A stretch of DNA of 64,000 bases from Helicobacter jaachi (GCF_000763135.2 NZ_JRPR02000002.1:186001-250000); one strand, 5' to 3'; shown: positions 27,390-37,005, counted from the stretch's first letter. The notes: generated by a model from the letters alone, not told the origin. Program-made: numbers and translations.

Positions 27390-29539
27390 TGCGCTTTATC
27401 TTGTTATGCACTATGATTGCTAGCCTGTGTTTTGGGGGCAATTTGGTGCGTGATTTTGAGCTTTATAAACTTAATGCAGGTGATAAGCGCGCGCCTACTT
27501 TGCTTTTAATGGGCGGCATTCATGGTGATGAGCCAGGGGCGTATTATTCTACAGATTTATTTGTGCGCCACTATAAAATCGTGCGAGGTAGCGTGTGGGT
27601 CGTGCCTGTGGTAAATCCGCATGGTATGTTTGCCAATATGCGCGGTATGTATGGGGATATGAATCGCAAATTTGCCGCCCTTGCGCCTGATGACCCAGAT
27701 TATCAAAGTATCCAAAAGATTAAAGCCCTGCTTGCGGATAAAGATGTGGATATTTCCATGCATTTGCACGATGGTAGCGGGTATTGGCGTCCTACTTATG
27801 AAAATAGTTTATTTAATCCCCACAAATGGGGAAATTGCTCCGTGATAGACCAGCCAGAGCTAAGTGGGGCAAAATATGGCAATATAGAATCTTTTGTAAC
27901 CCAAATGGTAGCAGATATTAACGCACACATCACTAATCCCGCACATCGCTACCATGTGCATAATACCCACACAAAAGCTAAAAATGACATTGAACAGCTT
28001 AAAGCGCTTACATTTTTTTCGCTCTCACTTGGCAAACCTGCTTTGACTAATGAAGCTAGCAAGGAGCTTGATGTCCCTACACGCGTGTATTATCATTTGC
28101 TTGCTATAGAATCTCTGCTTGGGCAGCTAGGCATTGCCTTTGAGCGGGATTTTACACTAAGTGTAGATTCTATAAAAAGGCTGCTTGCTACGACTTATTT
28201 GCAAGCGCGCATTGAAGAGCATATCGCGCTGCCTTTAGATTCTCTGCGCGCTCATATCAGCTATTTTCCACTGCCGCGCGGGGTGAATTTAGCCGATATT
28301 AAAATTACCTCACAGAGCCATTTGCTAGGCTTAGTGAGTAATAAAAAAGGGCAAGTTGAGCTAAAATATGGCTATCGCACGCTAAGCACATTTACGCCCC
28401 AATGGAGTGAGTTTGATAATTCGCTAAAAACGCTCCAAGTAAAAATTGATGATAATATAGAATCTATCCCCATAGGCTCAATCATTTATGCAAAGCAAAG
28501 CATAGAGTTTGAGCCTTTAAGCGAGTATCGCATAAATGTGATTGGCTATGTTAAGCCTAATGACAGCTCGCCCCTGCCTAATGAAAGCGGCATTAAAATT
28601 TATAAAAAAGATTTTATCCCTAAATACAGCCTTGATACCAAAGCTCAAATATATCGCGCCGAAATTTATCATAATGATACTTTTAGCGGTATGATAACTA
28701 TTTCCTTTGCCCCGCCAGTGCTAGAGCCTACGCCTATTTATCAAGCGGTGGTGTATAAGCCAGCAATGAATGCCTCTTTAGCGCAAAATAAGCCCTCCAC
28801 ATCATCGCCTTTGCCTCCTGCTTCATCGCCCGCACAGGTAGCAACTGCAGAGGATTTGAAAAAAGTCCCACAAAGTGTAGATTCTAAAAAAATAGATAAA
28901 GATATAGAATCTAGCGCCCTTAGCGCCAAAAATGCTGCAAATTTGGGCAATTTAGCCGATGCCATGTATATGGTGAAATCTCAAATGGGCGTGAATGTGC
29001 GCGCAAATCCTAGCACTTCAAGTGCGATTGTGGCGAAATTACCACAAGGTGCGCAAGTAAAGCTACTAGCAAGAGAGGGTATGTGGAGCAAGGTTACTTA
29101 TGCGCACATGGCGCAAGGCTATATTATCTCACGCGCGCTTACAGATTCTATAACGCCCTCCATTGTAACGCCGCCCACAGCCACCACAACGCCTAAAATC
29201 TCCCAATCCACAAACGCGCAAACTTCCGCACAGAATCTAAAAGCGCTAGATTCTATCATTACAGAATCTACGCCCATTGCGCCCACACAAACACCTCCAA
29301 AAGATACATTAAAGCCACAATATGCAAAAGTCATCGTGCCAGCGGCATTTGTGCGTTTAGCACCATCGATACAATCTGCTATCGTGGCTAAAGCTCCTTT
29401 GGGCAGAGAAATGCAGATTTTTGCGCTAGATTCTATAGAATCTAAGGAGTGGGTGCGGGTGTATTATGTGTTTGAGGGCAAGTCGGGCAAAAAGATAATT
29501 AATGGCTATGTGGCAAAAAGATTGCTCAAAATCCTGTGA
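27389..29539 (+). CDS. csd4: Csd4/Pgp1-like cell-shape carboxypeptidase with two SH3 domains
   Basis: A predicted periplasmic zinc DL-carboxypeptidase that trims peptidoglycan tripeptides and sets helical cell shape. A signal peptide (FILLCTMIASLCFG) is followed by GGIHGDEPGAYYSTD, YGDMNRKFA and MHLHDGSGYW. By alignment with H. pylori Csd4 the zinc ligands would be His45, Glu48 and His127; Csd4 itself has Gln at the first position. Beyond the ~430-residue core a Pro/Ser/Thr-rich linker leads to two bacterial SH3 domains (about 525-585, NVRANPSTSSAIVAKLPQG; about 648-716, FVRLAPSIQSAIVAKAPLG). At 716 aa it is much longer than Csd4. Overlaps glyQ by 1 bp. Confidence 0.84.
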   Translation: MRFILLCTMIASLCFGGNLVRDFELYKLNAGDKRAPTLLLMGGIHGDEPGAYYSTDLFVRHYKIVRGSVWVVPVVNPHGMFANMRGMYGDMNRKFAALAPDDPDYQSIQKIKALLADKDVDISMHLHDGSGYWRPTYENSLFNPHKWGNCSVIDQPELSGAKYGNIESFVTQMVADINAHITNPAHRYHVHNTHTKAKNDIEQLKALTFFSLSLGKPALTNEASKELDVPTRVYYHLLAIESLLGQLGIAFERDFTLSVDSIKRLLATTYLQARIEEHIALPLDSLRAHISYFPLPRGVNLADIKITSQSHLLGLVSNKKGQVELKYGYRTLSTFTPQWSEFDNSLKTLQVKIDDNIESIPIGSIIYAKQSIEFEPLSEYRINVIGYVKPNDSSPLPNESGIKIYKKDFIPKYSLDTKAQIYRAEIYHNDTFSGMITISFAPPVLEPTPIYQAVVYKPAMNASLAQNKPSTSSPLPPASSPAQVATAEDLKKVPQSVDSKKIDKDIESSALSAKNAANLGNLADAMYMVKSQMGVNVRANPSTSSAIVAKLPQGAQVKLLAREGMWSKVTYAHMAQGYIISRALTDSITPSIVTPPTATTTPKISQSTNAQTSAQNLKALDSIITESTPIAPTQTPPKDTLKPQYAKVIVPAAFVRLAPSIQSAIVAKAPLGREMQIFALDSIESKEWVRVYYVFEGKSGKKIINGYVAKRLLKIL

Positions 29540-29548
29540 GGGCGCGCT

Positions 29549-30232
29549 ATGGACTTTGTAATCACTGAAGAGACATTTTTAATTTCTGATAGTCACTTTG
29601 GGCATAAAGCCGTGCTAGAGCGTGAGCCATCGCGCCTGCAAAGTGCTAGAGCGTGTGGGTATAGCGACTTTTATGCGTTTCATAGGGATTTATGGAATGA
29701 GGCTGTGGGGAAAAAAGATAGGCTTTTGCATTTGGGGGATTTATTTTATAAGGGTGGATTTGGCTATGTTAAAGCGCTTCATGGCATAAATGAGCTTATT
29801 ATTGGCAATAATGACATAAAGCGTTTTGTAAAACTTAAAAAGCTCAAAAATTGGCATGTGCAGAAAGGCTTAAAACTAAATATCCCGCATGCGGAGAGTA
29901 TTTTAAAAAAGCTCTATATGCAATTTGGCAAGACCATAATCAAGGAGGATATTTACCTTAATGCCATTGTGCAGGACATTGGCGGGGAGCGGATAATGTT
30001 CTCGCATTTTCCAGTGTTTCATCGCAAGGCGCATGATAGATTTGAAAAAAGCCGCGATACGCTCGATAAGCTTTTTGCTCTAGCGGATTGCTCGCTTAAT
30101 ATACATGGGCATATCCATTCGCGTCAGACTAATTATTCGTTTTGTGTTAATGTGTGCTGCGAGCATTTAGGATTTACGCCTAGGCGCTTAAGTGAAATTC
30201 TCGCACTATGGCGCAAAAGAGTGCTTATTTAG
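29549..30232 (+). CDS. calcineurin-like metallophosphoesterase
   Basis: A small cytoplasmic phosphoesterase (227 aa) with all metal motifs: ISDSHFGHKAV (DxH), LLHLGDLFYKG (GD), IIGNNDIKRF (usually GNHD; here Asn replaces the His), MFSHFPVFHRKA and LNIHGHIHSRQT (GHxH). Similar proteins are found on phages and chromosomes as uncharacterised phosphoesterases. The substrate is unknown. The Asn in GNND removes the usual catalytic His, so activity may be altered. It lies between the Csd4-like gene and rnr with gaps of about 10 bp, so in one operon. Confidence 0.85.
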   Translation: MDFVITEETFLISDSHFGHKAVLEREPSRLQSARACGYSDFYAFHRDLWNEAVGKKDRLLHLGDLFYKGGFGYVKALHGINELIIGNNDIKRFVKLKKLKNWHVQKGLKLNIPHAESILKKLYMQFGKTIIKEDIYLNAIVQDIGGERIMFSHFPVFHRKAHDRFEKSRDTLDKLFALADCSLNIHGHIHSRQTNYSFCVNVCCEHLGFTPRRLSEILALWRKRVLI

Positions 30233-30241
30233 GTTGAAGAG

Positions 30242-32314
30242 ATGATATATTTTTACGCGCTTATTGCTAATGGTGCAAATAAAAAGCAGATTCCAAAATC
30301 CTTTATAAACGCGCTAAATATGCTTTTAGAATTAAATATGCTTGATGATTTTGGCACGAGCTATAAACTAAAGCCCACTTTTGTCATTGGCAGCATTGAT
30401 GTGTCTCAAAAAGGGCTATTTTTTGTAAAAAGTTTTAATAATGCCCACCAAAATGATTTCCGCCTTATGGATATAAGCAAGCATTCGCGCTTAAAAAAGG
30501 GCGATATTGTGCTAGCTAAGATTAAAAAATTAAAAGGCAAGGGTAAGGGAGTGCTGCATTTAGCAAAGGTGCTATATGCTACAAAGCCTTATGCCTTAGG
30601 CGTGCTGGTGGAAAAAAAGGGCGCAATCAAGGCTTTGGAACTAGATTCTAAAGCGCAAAAGGAGCATTATATTACGCTTAAAGCCTCGCAAAAATCGCTT
30701 AGAGCCATGCCAAAGCATTGCGTGCTAAAAATTGATATGAATAATGGCGAGATTGTCGAAGTGCTAGGCGTGCTAGCAGATGCGCATATTGATGAAAAAA
30801 TCGCTCTAAGCCCCTATAATCGCCCGCTAAACTTTAGTCAAAAGGCTAGGGATTTTGCCTTTGGTGATGAGGTGTGCAAGCAGATGTATCCGCATAGGGA
30901 GGATTTAACACATTTGCCTTTTTGTGTAATTGACCCCCAAGATGCGCGCGACCATGATGATGGCATTTATTTTGATAGCAAAAATAGGATTCTATATGTG
31001 GCAATTGCCGATGTGAGCGAGTATGTGAACGCAAAAAGTGAGCTTGATAAAGAAGCAAGAGCGCGTGGCTTTAGCCTGTATTTTCCGCATAAGGTGCTGC
31101 CTATGCTGCCCTTTGAGCTAAGTAGTGGGATATGCTCATTAAAAGCGCATAAAGTGCGTTTAGCTATGGTGTGGGCAATTAGCCTAGATAAACACGCGCA
31201 AGTGCTGCACAGCAAGCTTTTTGAAGCGCTCATTTGCTCGCATGCAAATGTGAGTTATGAGCAAGTGGAGGCGTTTTTAAACAAAACAGAGCCAAAAACA
31301 AGTCCTATTCCGCTAGTAGTGAAAAAATGGCTTAAATCCTATGTGCCTTATGTCAAAAAGTGCAAAGCCGCGCGATTAAAAAATGGCTATGAATTTAGCA
31401 GCCAAGAGATACATTTGGAGCTAGATTCTAAAGGCGAGATTGCCTCATGGAAAAAGATAGAACAGAATCTAGCCCATAGCATTATTGAAGAATCTATGCT
31501 TTTAGCCAATGTGCAAAGCGCTCATATGCTAAATGAGCATATTCAAAAAGGTATTTTTAGAATCCACCCTCCGCCCAAAGAAGAGCGCATAAAGGAATTG
31601 ATGTGCGAGCTTAGAAGAATGGGTTTTACTATTCCTAAGAGTGCTAAATTGCATAAGATAATTGCAAGTATCCAGCACAGCGCGCACAAGAGCGATATGA
31701 AAGAAGTCATTGATAGCCTTATTATTAAATCCTTTGCAAAGGCTACTTATAGTGTGAAAAATATGGGGCATTTTGGGTTGGGCTTTGAGTGTTATACGCA
31801 TTTTACATCGCCTATTCGTCGATATAGTGATTTAGTCGTGCATAGAATCTTAAAAGCCTTTTTGCATAAAAGTAATACGCTTAATTTTTTGCTTGAAGGC
31901 TTGTATGCGATTGCTCAAGAAATTAATGTGAAAGAAAAGCAAATAAGCTTTATTGAACAGGATTTTTATCAGCGCAAAATGATACGCCACACGCAAAAGC
32001 TTTTAGAATCTAGCACGCCTCTTATATGCCAAGCGCTTGTGATTAATGAAGTATCCCACGCGCTTGCTTTAGATTCTATCCCGCATGTGAGGATTTTACT
32101 CCCTTGCGAATTTGCCCGATTTGAGCTTATAGAGGTGGTTATTACGCAAGTGGATTTGCTGCGCGGGATTGTGTATGGCAAGCCGCTGCATTATGAGGAA
32201 TATAAAGCCAAAGATAAGCCAGCTAAAAAGACGCATAAAAAATCATCTAAGCGAGATAAAAAAACAAAGCCACTTACAGAATCTAGGCGCAAAAAAAGGG
32301 CAAAAGATGTATAA
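30242..32314 (+). CDS. rnr: ribonuclease R (RNase II family)
   Basis: A 3'-5' exoribonuclease acting on structured RNA. A diverged N-terminal cold-shock region precedes the RNB catalytic domain: VIDPQDARDHDDGIYFD (metal Asp cluster), VAIADVSEYV, YFPHKVLPMLPFELSSGICSL, and GLGFECYTHFTSPIRRYSDLVVH. After the RNB domain a full S1 motif is not evident; the protein ends in a Lys/Arg-rich tail (about 660-690) that could bind RNA instead. 690 aa. The next gene starts 8 bp before its stop. Confidence 0.9.
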   Translation: MIYFYALIANGANKKQIPKSFINALNMLLELNMLDDFGTSYKLKPTFVIGSIDVSQKGLFFVKSFNNAHQNDFRLMDISKHSRLKKGDIVLAKIKKLKGKGKGVLHLAKVLYATKPYALGVLVEKKGAIKALELDSKAQKEHYITLKASQKSLRAMPKHCVLKIDMNNGEIVEVLGVLADAHIDEKIALSPYNRPLNFSQKARDFAFGDEVCKQMYPHREDLTHLPFCVIDPQDARDHDDGIYFDSKNRILYVAIADVSEYVNAKSELDKEARARGFSLYFPHKVLPMLPFELSSGICSLKAHKVRLAMVWAISLDKHAQVLHSKLFEALICSHANVSYEQVEAFLNKTEPKTSPIPLVVKKWLKSYVPYVKKCKAARLKNGYEFSSQEIHLELDSKGEIASWKKIEQNLAHSIIEESMLLANVQSAHMLNEHIQKGIFRIHPPPKEERIKELMCELRRMGFTIPKSAKLHKIIASIQHSAHKSDMKEVIDSLIIKSFAKATYSVKNMGHFGLGFECYTHFTSPIRRYSDLVVHRILKAFLHKSNTLNFLLEGLYAIAQEINVKEKQISFIEQDFYQRKMIRHTQKLLESSTPLICQALVINEVSHALALDSIPHVRILLPCEFARFELIEVVITQVDLLRGIVYGKPLHYEEYKAKDKPAKKTHKKSSKRDKKTKPLTESRRKKRAKDV

Positions 32315-33311
32315 ATCCCAGCTTGATACATTGCTTAAACACTCTATTCCGCGCGCAAGCCTGCTCTATGGCGATAGTTTTTTAATTGAGCATTATGCAA
32401 AAAAAATTGCCCTTTTATTAAAAAGTGAGGAGAAGCATACTTTTTATTTTGATGAGTACAATTTAGCTAGCATAAACGCGCTACTATCGCAAAGCTCGCT
32501 ATTTGGCACAAGCTCTTTGGTGGTGCTCAAGATTAATCATAAATTAAATAAGGCAGATGTGGAGATATTTTTATCTTCATTGTGCGCTAATACGCATAAT
32601 GCGCTTATTATTGAGTATTATCAGGCGCCAAACAAGAGCGATGCGGATTATGCGCGCGATTGCAAGGCGTTTGCGGGGTATTTTAAAATGCCCAAAATGC
32701 CAAAAGATAGCGTGATTGAAGTGCGCTTTTTTGAGCTAAACATAAGTGAGCGCATGGAGCTTATGCGCCAAAAGGCAAAATATTTAGGGCTTAATGCGAG
32801 TGATAAGATTTTAAACTATATTTTAAGCTTGCAAAATAATGACATCGCGCTAGCGCTCAATGAGCTAGATAAGTTTGTTGTATTTAGCGGCTCTAAGCCC
32901 ATTGAGCCAAATGATGTAAGCCTGCTTTGTGATGGAATGGCGAGCTTTAGCGTAGAGGAGCTGTGCTGCACTTTAATGGAGAAAAAATCTTTTATAGAAA
33001 TGCTGCATAGTATTTATGAAGAGGGTATTAATGAAATAGCGATGATTAGCGAGATACAGCGATTTTTTTATCAATTATTTTTATTTTTTGCTTTTATTAA
33101 GATAAATGGACGCCCAAATGCCAAAGAGATTTTGGGATTTAGCCCTCCAGCACACATTGTGGAGCGGCTTTCGCGCTACTGCATTCGCTTTAGGGAAGCA
33201 GAATATATTGCCATTTTTGAGCTACTCTCTCAATGGCGCTATGAAGTGAGCAAGGGCAAAGTAAAGCAATCAATGAGTGCTTTAATCAAAATTCAAGAAA
33301 TGATAAGATAA
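32307..33311 (+). CDS. holA: DNA polymerase III delta subunit
   Basis: Clamp-loader subunit that opens the beta clamp. The N-terminus MYKSQLDTLLKHSIPRASLL leads to LLYGDSFLIEHYA, FDEYNL, SLFGTSSLVVLKI and later LALNELDKFVVF, as in diverged epsilonproteobacterial HolA. The start at ATG 32307 is chosen because AAAGGG precedes it and the fold begins there; a longer frame from 32169 would run through the end of rnr. 334 aa. It overlaps rnr by 8 bp. Confidence 0.87.
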   Translation: MYKSQLDTLLKHSIPRASLLYGDSFLIEHYAKKIALLLKSEEKHTFYFDEYNLASINALLSQSSLFGTSSLVVLKINHKLNKADVEIFLSSLCANTHNALIIEYYQAPNKSDADYARDCKAFAGYFKMPKMPKDSVIEVRFFELNISERMELMRQKAKYLGLNASDKILNYILSLQNNDIALALNELDKFVVFSGSKPIEPNDVSLLCDGMASFSVEELCCTLMEKKSFIEMLHSIYEEGINEIAMISEIQRFFYQLFLFFAFIKINGRPNAKEILGFSPPAHIVERLSRYCIRFREAEYIAIFELLSQWRYEVSKGKVKQSMSALIKIQEMIR

Positions 33312-33397
33312 AATCTGCGCCTTTATTTTAGCCTTGCTCTTTTGCATAATGCTTTTTAATTTTATAGAATCTACTCTAGCTGCCTTAAGCTAGGGAT

Positions 33398-33422
33398 TAG
33401 ATTCTATAATTTATAGAATCTA
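33398..33422. terminator. perfect inverted repeat of TAGATTCTATAA, between holA and rpsF
   Basis: TAGATTCTATAA, one T, TTATAGAATCTA: 12-bp perfect arms, 87 bp after holA. It is a head-to-head pair of the recurring motif. It may terminate holA transcripts or structure the rpsF leader. It is AT-rich with no clear U run, so its strength is uncertain. Confidence 0.45.
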
Positions 33423-33457
33423 GCGCGCAAAAGGGCGATACACCAAAAGGAGTAAGA

Positions 33458-33865
33458 ATGAAATTTTATGAGACGATGTTTATCCTTAAGCCCACGCTTG
33501 TGGAAGAAGAAATCAAGTCTCGCATTGATTTTTTTAAGGATATAATTACCAAAAACGGCGGCACAATCGAAACTTGTCTTGATATGGGTATGCGTAATTT
33601 AGCTTATGAGATTAAGAAAAATAAGCGTGGGTATTATTTTGTCATCTATTTTAAGGCAGAGCCTAGCTTTATTTTGGAGCTTGAGCGCAATTATCGCATA
33701 AATGAGGAGATTTTGCGCTTTATTGTGATTAAATATGAGAGCAAAAAAGAGCAAAAAGCATGGCAATCGCTCGTAAATAAGGCAAATAATAAGCCAGAAC
33801 CTAAACCTCAAAAGCCCAAAAAGACAGAGATTGAGGAGAAAGAGCCTGCAAAAGAGGCAGAATAA
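33458..33865 (+). CDS. rpsF: 30S ribosomal protein S6
   Basis: First gene of the rpsF-ssb-rpsR operon. [37 protein letters not shown] and [20 protein letters not shown] are the S6 ferredoxin-like fold. 135 aa with a charged Lys/Pro/Glu tail of about 30 residues typical of epsilonproteobacteria. RBS AAAGGAG. A possible -10 (CATAAT, 33345-33350) lies upstream, before the inverted repeat. Confidence 0.96.
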   Translation: MKFYETMFILKPTLVEEEIKSRIDFFKDIITKNGGTIETCLDMGMRNLAYEIKKNKRGYYFVIYFKAEPSFILELERNYRINEEILRFIVIKYESKKEQKAWQSLVNKANNKPEPKPQKPKKTEIEEKEPAKEAE

Positions 33866-33877
33866 AGGTAACTCATC

Positions 33878-34357
33878 ATGTATAACAAAGTCATTATCAT
33901 AGGAAATCTCACACGAGATGTAGAGCTTAGGTATTTGCCTAGCGGAAGCGCACTAGCCACTATTGGGCTTGCAAGTAATAGGCGATTTAAAAAGCAAGAT
34001 GGCTCGCCGGGCGAAGAAGTGTGCTTTGTCGATGTGAAGCTCTTTGGTCGGAGTGCGGAAGTGGCAAATCAATATTTGCGTAAAGGCAGCAAGATACTTA
34101 TTGAAGGGCGATTGACCTTTGAGACTTGGAATGATCAAAGCGGAGCAAAACGCAGTAAGCATACTATTACAGCTGAAAGTATGCAAATGCTAGATTCTAA
34201 ACCTGCGCAAGGTGATGATGGCTATAATGCCAGCTATGCTGCCCAGCCCTCATATAGCCAGCCACACAATGCGCACAATAATAGCGCAGAGAGGACAGGT
34301 GGCTATTCTCAAAATATCCCAGAAATCGATGTAAATAACGAGGACATACCTTTCTAA
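33878..34357 (+). CDS. ssb: single-stranded DNA-binding protein
   Basis: An OB-fold ssDNA-binding protein used in replication, repair and DNA uptake. MYNKVIIIGNLTRDVELRYLP opens the OB fold, with FVDVKLFGRSAEVANQYLRKG and LIEGRLTFETW. A Gln/Asn/Ser-rich linker leads to the acidic tip NNEDIPF, which binds partner proteins. 159 aa. Twelve bp after rpsF and 27 bp before rpsR, the conserved arrangement. Confidence 0.96.
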   Translation: MYNKVIIIGNLTRDVELRYLPSGSALATIGLASNRRFKKQDGSPGEEVCFVDVKLFGRSAEVANQYLRKGSKILIEGRLTFETWNDQSGAKRSKHTITAESMQMLDSKPAQGDDGYNASYAAQPSYSQPHNAHNNSAERTGGYSQNIPEIDVNNEDIPF

Positions 34358-34384
34358 TACTACTTAAAACACAAAGGAGACACT

Positions 34385-34639
34385 ATGGAGAAGAAAAAAT
34401 ATTCAAAGCGATACTGCCGCTACACAGAGGCAAAGTTAGAGTTTATCGACTACAAAGATGTGGAAATGCTTAAATTTTCACTTTCAGAGCGATATAAGAT
34501 TATGCCAAGACGACTTACGGGCAATACAAAGCGTTGGCAGGAGCGCGTGGAGGTTGCCATTAAGCGCGCAAGACATATGGCACTTATTCCTTATATCGTG
34601 GATAGAAAAAGGGTGGTTGAAAATCCTTTTAAAATCTAG
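34385..34639 (+). CDS. rpsR: 30S ribosomal protein S18
   Basis: S18 pairs with S6 on the 30S platform. [39 protein letters not shown] and [32 protein letters not shown] are the family core. 84 aa. RBS AAAGGAG. The end is AAA ATC TAG, so the stop falls in another copy of the ATCTAG motif. Confidence 0.96.
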   Translation: MEKKKYSKRYCRYTEAKLEFIDYKDVEMLKFSLSERYKIMPRRLTGNTKRWQERVEVAIKRARHMALIPYIVDRKRVVENPFKI

Positions 34640-34674
34640 CCCAACTTTGCGGCGTTGCTTAAGCGCACTTGTGT

Positions 34675-34680
34675 TATAAT
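34675..34680 (+). promoter_or_regulatory. -10 box for glnA
   Basis: GTGTTATAATCGC: a consensus TATAAT 68 bp before the glnA start, in the gap after rpsR. Helicobacter sigma-80 promoters often show only the -10 clearly, and no good -35 is visible here. Confidence 0.55.
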
Positions 34681-34747
34681 CGCTCGTTTTTAGGTGCAAG
34701 CAAACGAGGGGCAAGTGGCAGGAAATGGAAATAAGTAAGGAGCAGAT

Positions 34748-36187
34748 ATGAGCAGAGTAGCGATAGATAAGCAGGCGGTAGCAGAGTTTTTTAGATTCTG
34801 TGATGATAATGATGTGGAGTTTATCGATTTTAGATTTACCGACATTAAGGGCGTGTGGCATCATGTGAGCTTCTCACGCAGCGCTATTAGCGAGGAGAGC
34901 TTTGAGGGCATACCCTTTGATGGTAGCTCAATCCCCGCGTGGCAGCCTGTTGATAAATCTGATATGGTGCTTATCCCCGAGCCGGTGCGCTATTTTATCG
35001 ACCCATTTACTGCTGATACCACTGTTGTGGTGTTTTGTGATATTTGGGATATTTATAAAAATGAGCCTTATGAGAAATGTCCGCGCAGCATTGTAAAACG
35101 CGCAACCAAGTATTTGCAAGAAAGTGGCATAGGCGATGTGGCGTATTATGGACCTGAAAATGAGTTTTTCATCTTTGATTCTATAAAGATTAAGGATTCT
35201 GTAAATTGCCAGTATTATGAGATAGATTCTGAAGAGGGCGAGTGGAATCGCGATAGAGAGTTTGAAGGCGGCGTGAATATGGGACATCGCCCCGGCACTA
35301 AGGGCGGATATTTCCCTGTGCCGCCCGTAGATTCTATGATGGATTTGCGCGCGGAGATTGTTAAAGTGCTTAATCAAGTCGGCTTAGAAACTTTTGTGTT
35401 ACATCATGAAGTGGCGCAAGGGCAATGCGAAATTGGTGTGAAGTTTGGCAATATGCTCGAAGCGGCGGACAATGTGCAGAAATTTAAGTATGTCGTACGC
35501 ATGGTGGCACATCTCAATGGTAAGACTGCCACATTTATGCCAAAGCCGCTCTATGGCGACAATGGCAGCGGTATGCATGTGCATATTAGCATTTGGAAAG
35601 AGAGTAAAAATCTATTTGCAGGCGAGGCATATCAGGGCTTAAGCCAAATGGCATTGCATTTCTTGGGCGGTGTGCTAAAGCATGCGCGCGCGTTAGCAGC
35701 CTTTACAAATCCTAGCACGAATTCTTACAAGCGGCTTATTCCGGGCTTTGAAGCTCCTAGCATTCTTACTTATTCTGCGCAAAACCGCTCTGCTAGCATT
35801 AGAATCCCATACAACAGCGGTGAAAAGGCAAAGCGCATGGAGTTTAGATTTCCAGACAGCTCGAGCAATCCCTATCTTGCATTTGCTGCTATGCTTATGG
35901 CGGGACTTGATGGCATTATTCATAAAATTGAGCCAGGTGAGCCAATGGAGGTTAATCTCTTTGAGTTAACATTAGATGAAATTCGAGAAAAAGGCATTAA
36001 GCAGCTGCCTCATACTTTGCGCCACGCCATTGAGGAAATGCTCCTTGATAAAGCCTATCTTAAAGAAGGCGGTGTATTTAGTGAGGAGTTTATCCAAACT
36101 TATAAAGCGTATAAATTTGAAACAGAGATTTGGCCATGGGAAGCCCGCCCGCACCCCTTTGAGTTTCTTACTACTTATAGTTGCTAG
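34748..36187 (+). CDS. glnA: glutamine synthetase type I
   Basis: Forms glutamine from glutamate, ammonia and ATP. N-terminal [18 protein letters not shown] and [21 protein letters not shown]; the signature [16 protein letters not shown]; the ATP loop [22 protein letters not shown]; and [20 protein letters not shown]. 479 aa. The adenylylation loop reads [10 protein letters not shown], with Phe where E. coli has Tyr397, so it should not be adenylylated, as known for H. pylori. The stop codon lies within TAGATTCTA, and an inverted copy follows at once. Confidence 0.96.
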   Translation: MSRVAIDKQAVAEFFRFCDDNDVEFIDFRFTDIKGVWHHVSFSRSAISEESFEGIPFDGSSIPAWQPVDKSDMVLIPEPVRYFIDPFTADTTVVVFCDIWDIYKNEPYEKCPRSIVKRATKYLQESGIGDVAYYGPENEFFIFDSIKIKDSVNCQYYEIDSEEGEWNRDREFEGGVNMGHRPGTKGGYFPVPPVDSMMDLRAEIVKVLNQVGLETFVLHHEVAQGQCEIGVKFGNMLEAADNVQKFKYVVRMVAHLNGKTATFMPKPLYGDNGSGMHVHISIWKESKNLFAGEAYQGLSQMALHFLGGVLKHARALAAFTNPSTNSYKRLIPGFEAPSILTYSAQNRSASIRIPYNSGEKAKRMEFRFPDSSSNPYLAFAAMLMAGLDGIIHKIEPGEPMEVNLFELTLDEIREKGIKQLPHTLRHAIEEMLLDKAYLKEGGVFSEEFIQTYKAYKFETEIWPWEARPHPFEFLTTYSC

Positions 36188-36208
36188 ATTCTATAAAATA
36201 GAATCTAG
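36184..36208. terminator. inverted repeat at the glnA stop codon
   Basis: CTAGATTCTAT-AAA-ATAGAATCTAG, 11-bp perfect arms with a 3-nt spacer. The left arm includes the glnA TAG (36185-36187). A terminator is the simplest reading, though no long T run follows. Confidence 0.5.
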
Positions 36209-36270
36209 CGCCGCTACTTAGTTTTTAAAGTATTTTTGTGCTAGCGGGTATTTATCACAAAAGGCATTTA

Positions 36271-36882
36271 ATGAAGTATGTGTGGATTTTAGTGGTAGTG
36301 TTTTTGAGTGCTTGCACAAGCATTAGCCAGCCTAGTGCAAATAAGTCTGCCTTGCCTAGCTTTAATCCCCATATCAATCCCTATCAAGACAGCGGCGAAG
36401 AATATATGCGGCATTTTGCTTATAGTGCAAATGAGTTTGTGGAGTTTTATCGTGCGCACTATTTGGTAACCTCATGGCAGGAGTGCTATAAAAATATGCC
36501 TCAATTGTTCTTAGATGAGGGCGAGCAGCCCATACTCATCGAGCTTGCAGATGGGAAAATCCCCACATCATTTCAAAAAAGATTTTATACGATATTTATC
36601 GGTGGTTCGGCATTTTCGCAAAACACTTATCCAAAGCCCGCTAATGCCATAGAAGTAGCAAAAGCGCTCAAAGCCAAATATGTGTTTTATGAGGCAAAAT
36701 TGCTTGATACATATGGCACGATGAAAGGAAAACAGGTGCAGAGAAAGAAAGTTACAGCATTTTTTGGTGTGGCTGTGGCAAATGAGCAGCGCGCGCACCG
36801 AGTATTTGCGCAAAAATGCCCAATGCTATTAGAAGAAATACAAGCAGAGCGTGATGCCAAGCACAAAGTAGAAGTAAAGTAA
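36271..36882 (+). CDS. putative lipoprotein of unknown function
   Basis: 203 aa from ATG 36271 (AAAGGC upstream); the frame open from 36238 has no better start. The N-terminus KYVWILVVVFLSAC is a lipoprotein signal with lipobox LSAC, Cys at about residue 14. The mature part is hydrophilic with SGEEYMRHFAYSANEFVEFY and FYTIFIGGSAFSQNTYPK. No family is recognised. It follows glnA by about 80 bp and ends in front of an intergenic repeat remnant. Probably membrane-anchored in the periplasm. Confidence 0.75.
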   Translation: MKYVWILVVVFLSACTSISQPSANKSALPSFNPHINPYQDSGEEYMRHFAYSANEFVEFYRAHYLVTSWQECYKNMPQLFLDEGEQPILIELADGKIPTSFQKRFYTIFIGGSAFSQNTYPKPANAIEVAKALKAKYVFYEAKLLDTYGTMKGKQVQRKKVTAFFGVAVANEQRAHRVFAQKCPMLLEEIQAERDAKHKVEVK

Positions 36883-36914
36883 TAAATAACGCGCCTTATA
36901 ACTTAAAGGCTTGA

Positions 36915-36962
36915 CCGCGTGGCTTTTTGTTAAAAAAGCAATAGCGCGGAATTATAGAATCT
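36915..36962 (+). repeat. dispersed intergenic repeat, short copy C
   Basis: Only the 3' hairpin half is present: CCGCGTGGCTTTTTGTTAAAAAAGCAATAGCGCGG followed by AATTATAGAATCT. It lies between the convergent lipoprotein gene and trpS, where it may act as a terminator. Same orientation as all other copies. Confidence 0.7.
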
Positions 36963-37005
36963 GCAACCTTGATGGCTATTAAAGTTAGTTATTATAAGCA
37001 TGCAA

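Noticed and set aside
32169-32306. Long start of holA inside rnr
   Set aside because: The added 46 residues are an out-of-frame reading of the rnr end; the ATG at 32307 has a ribosome site and the correct N-terminus.
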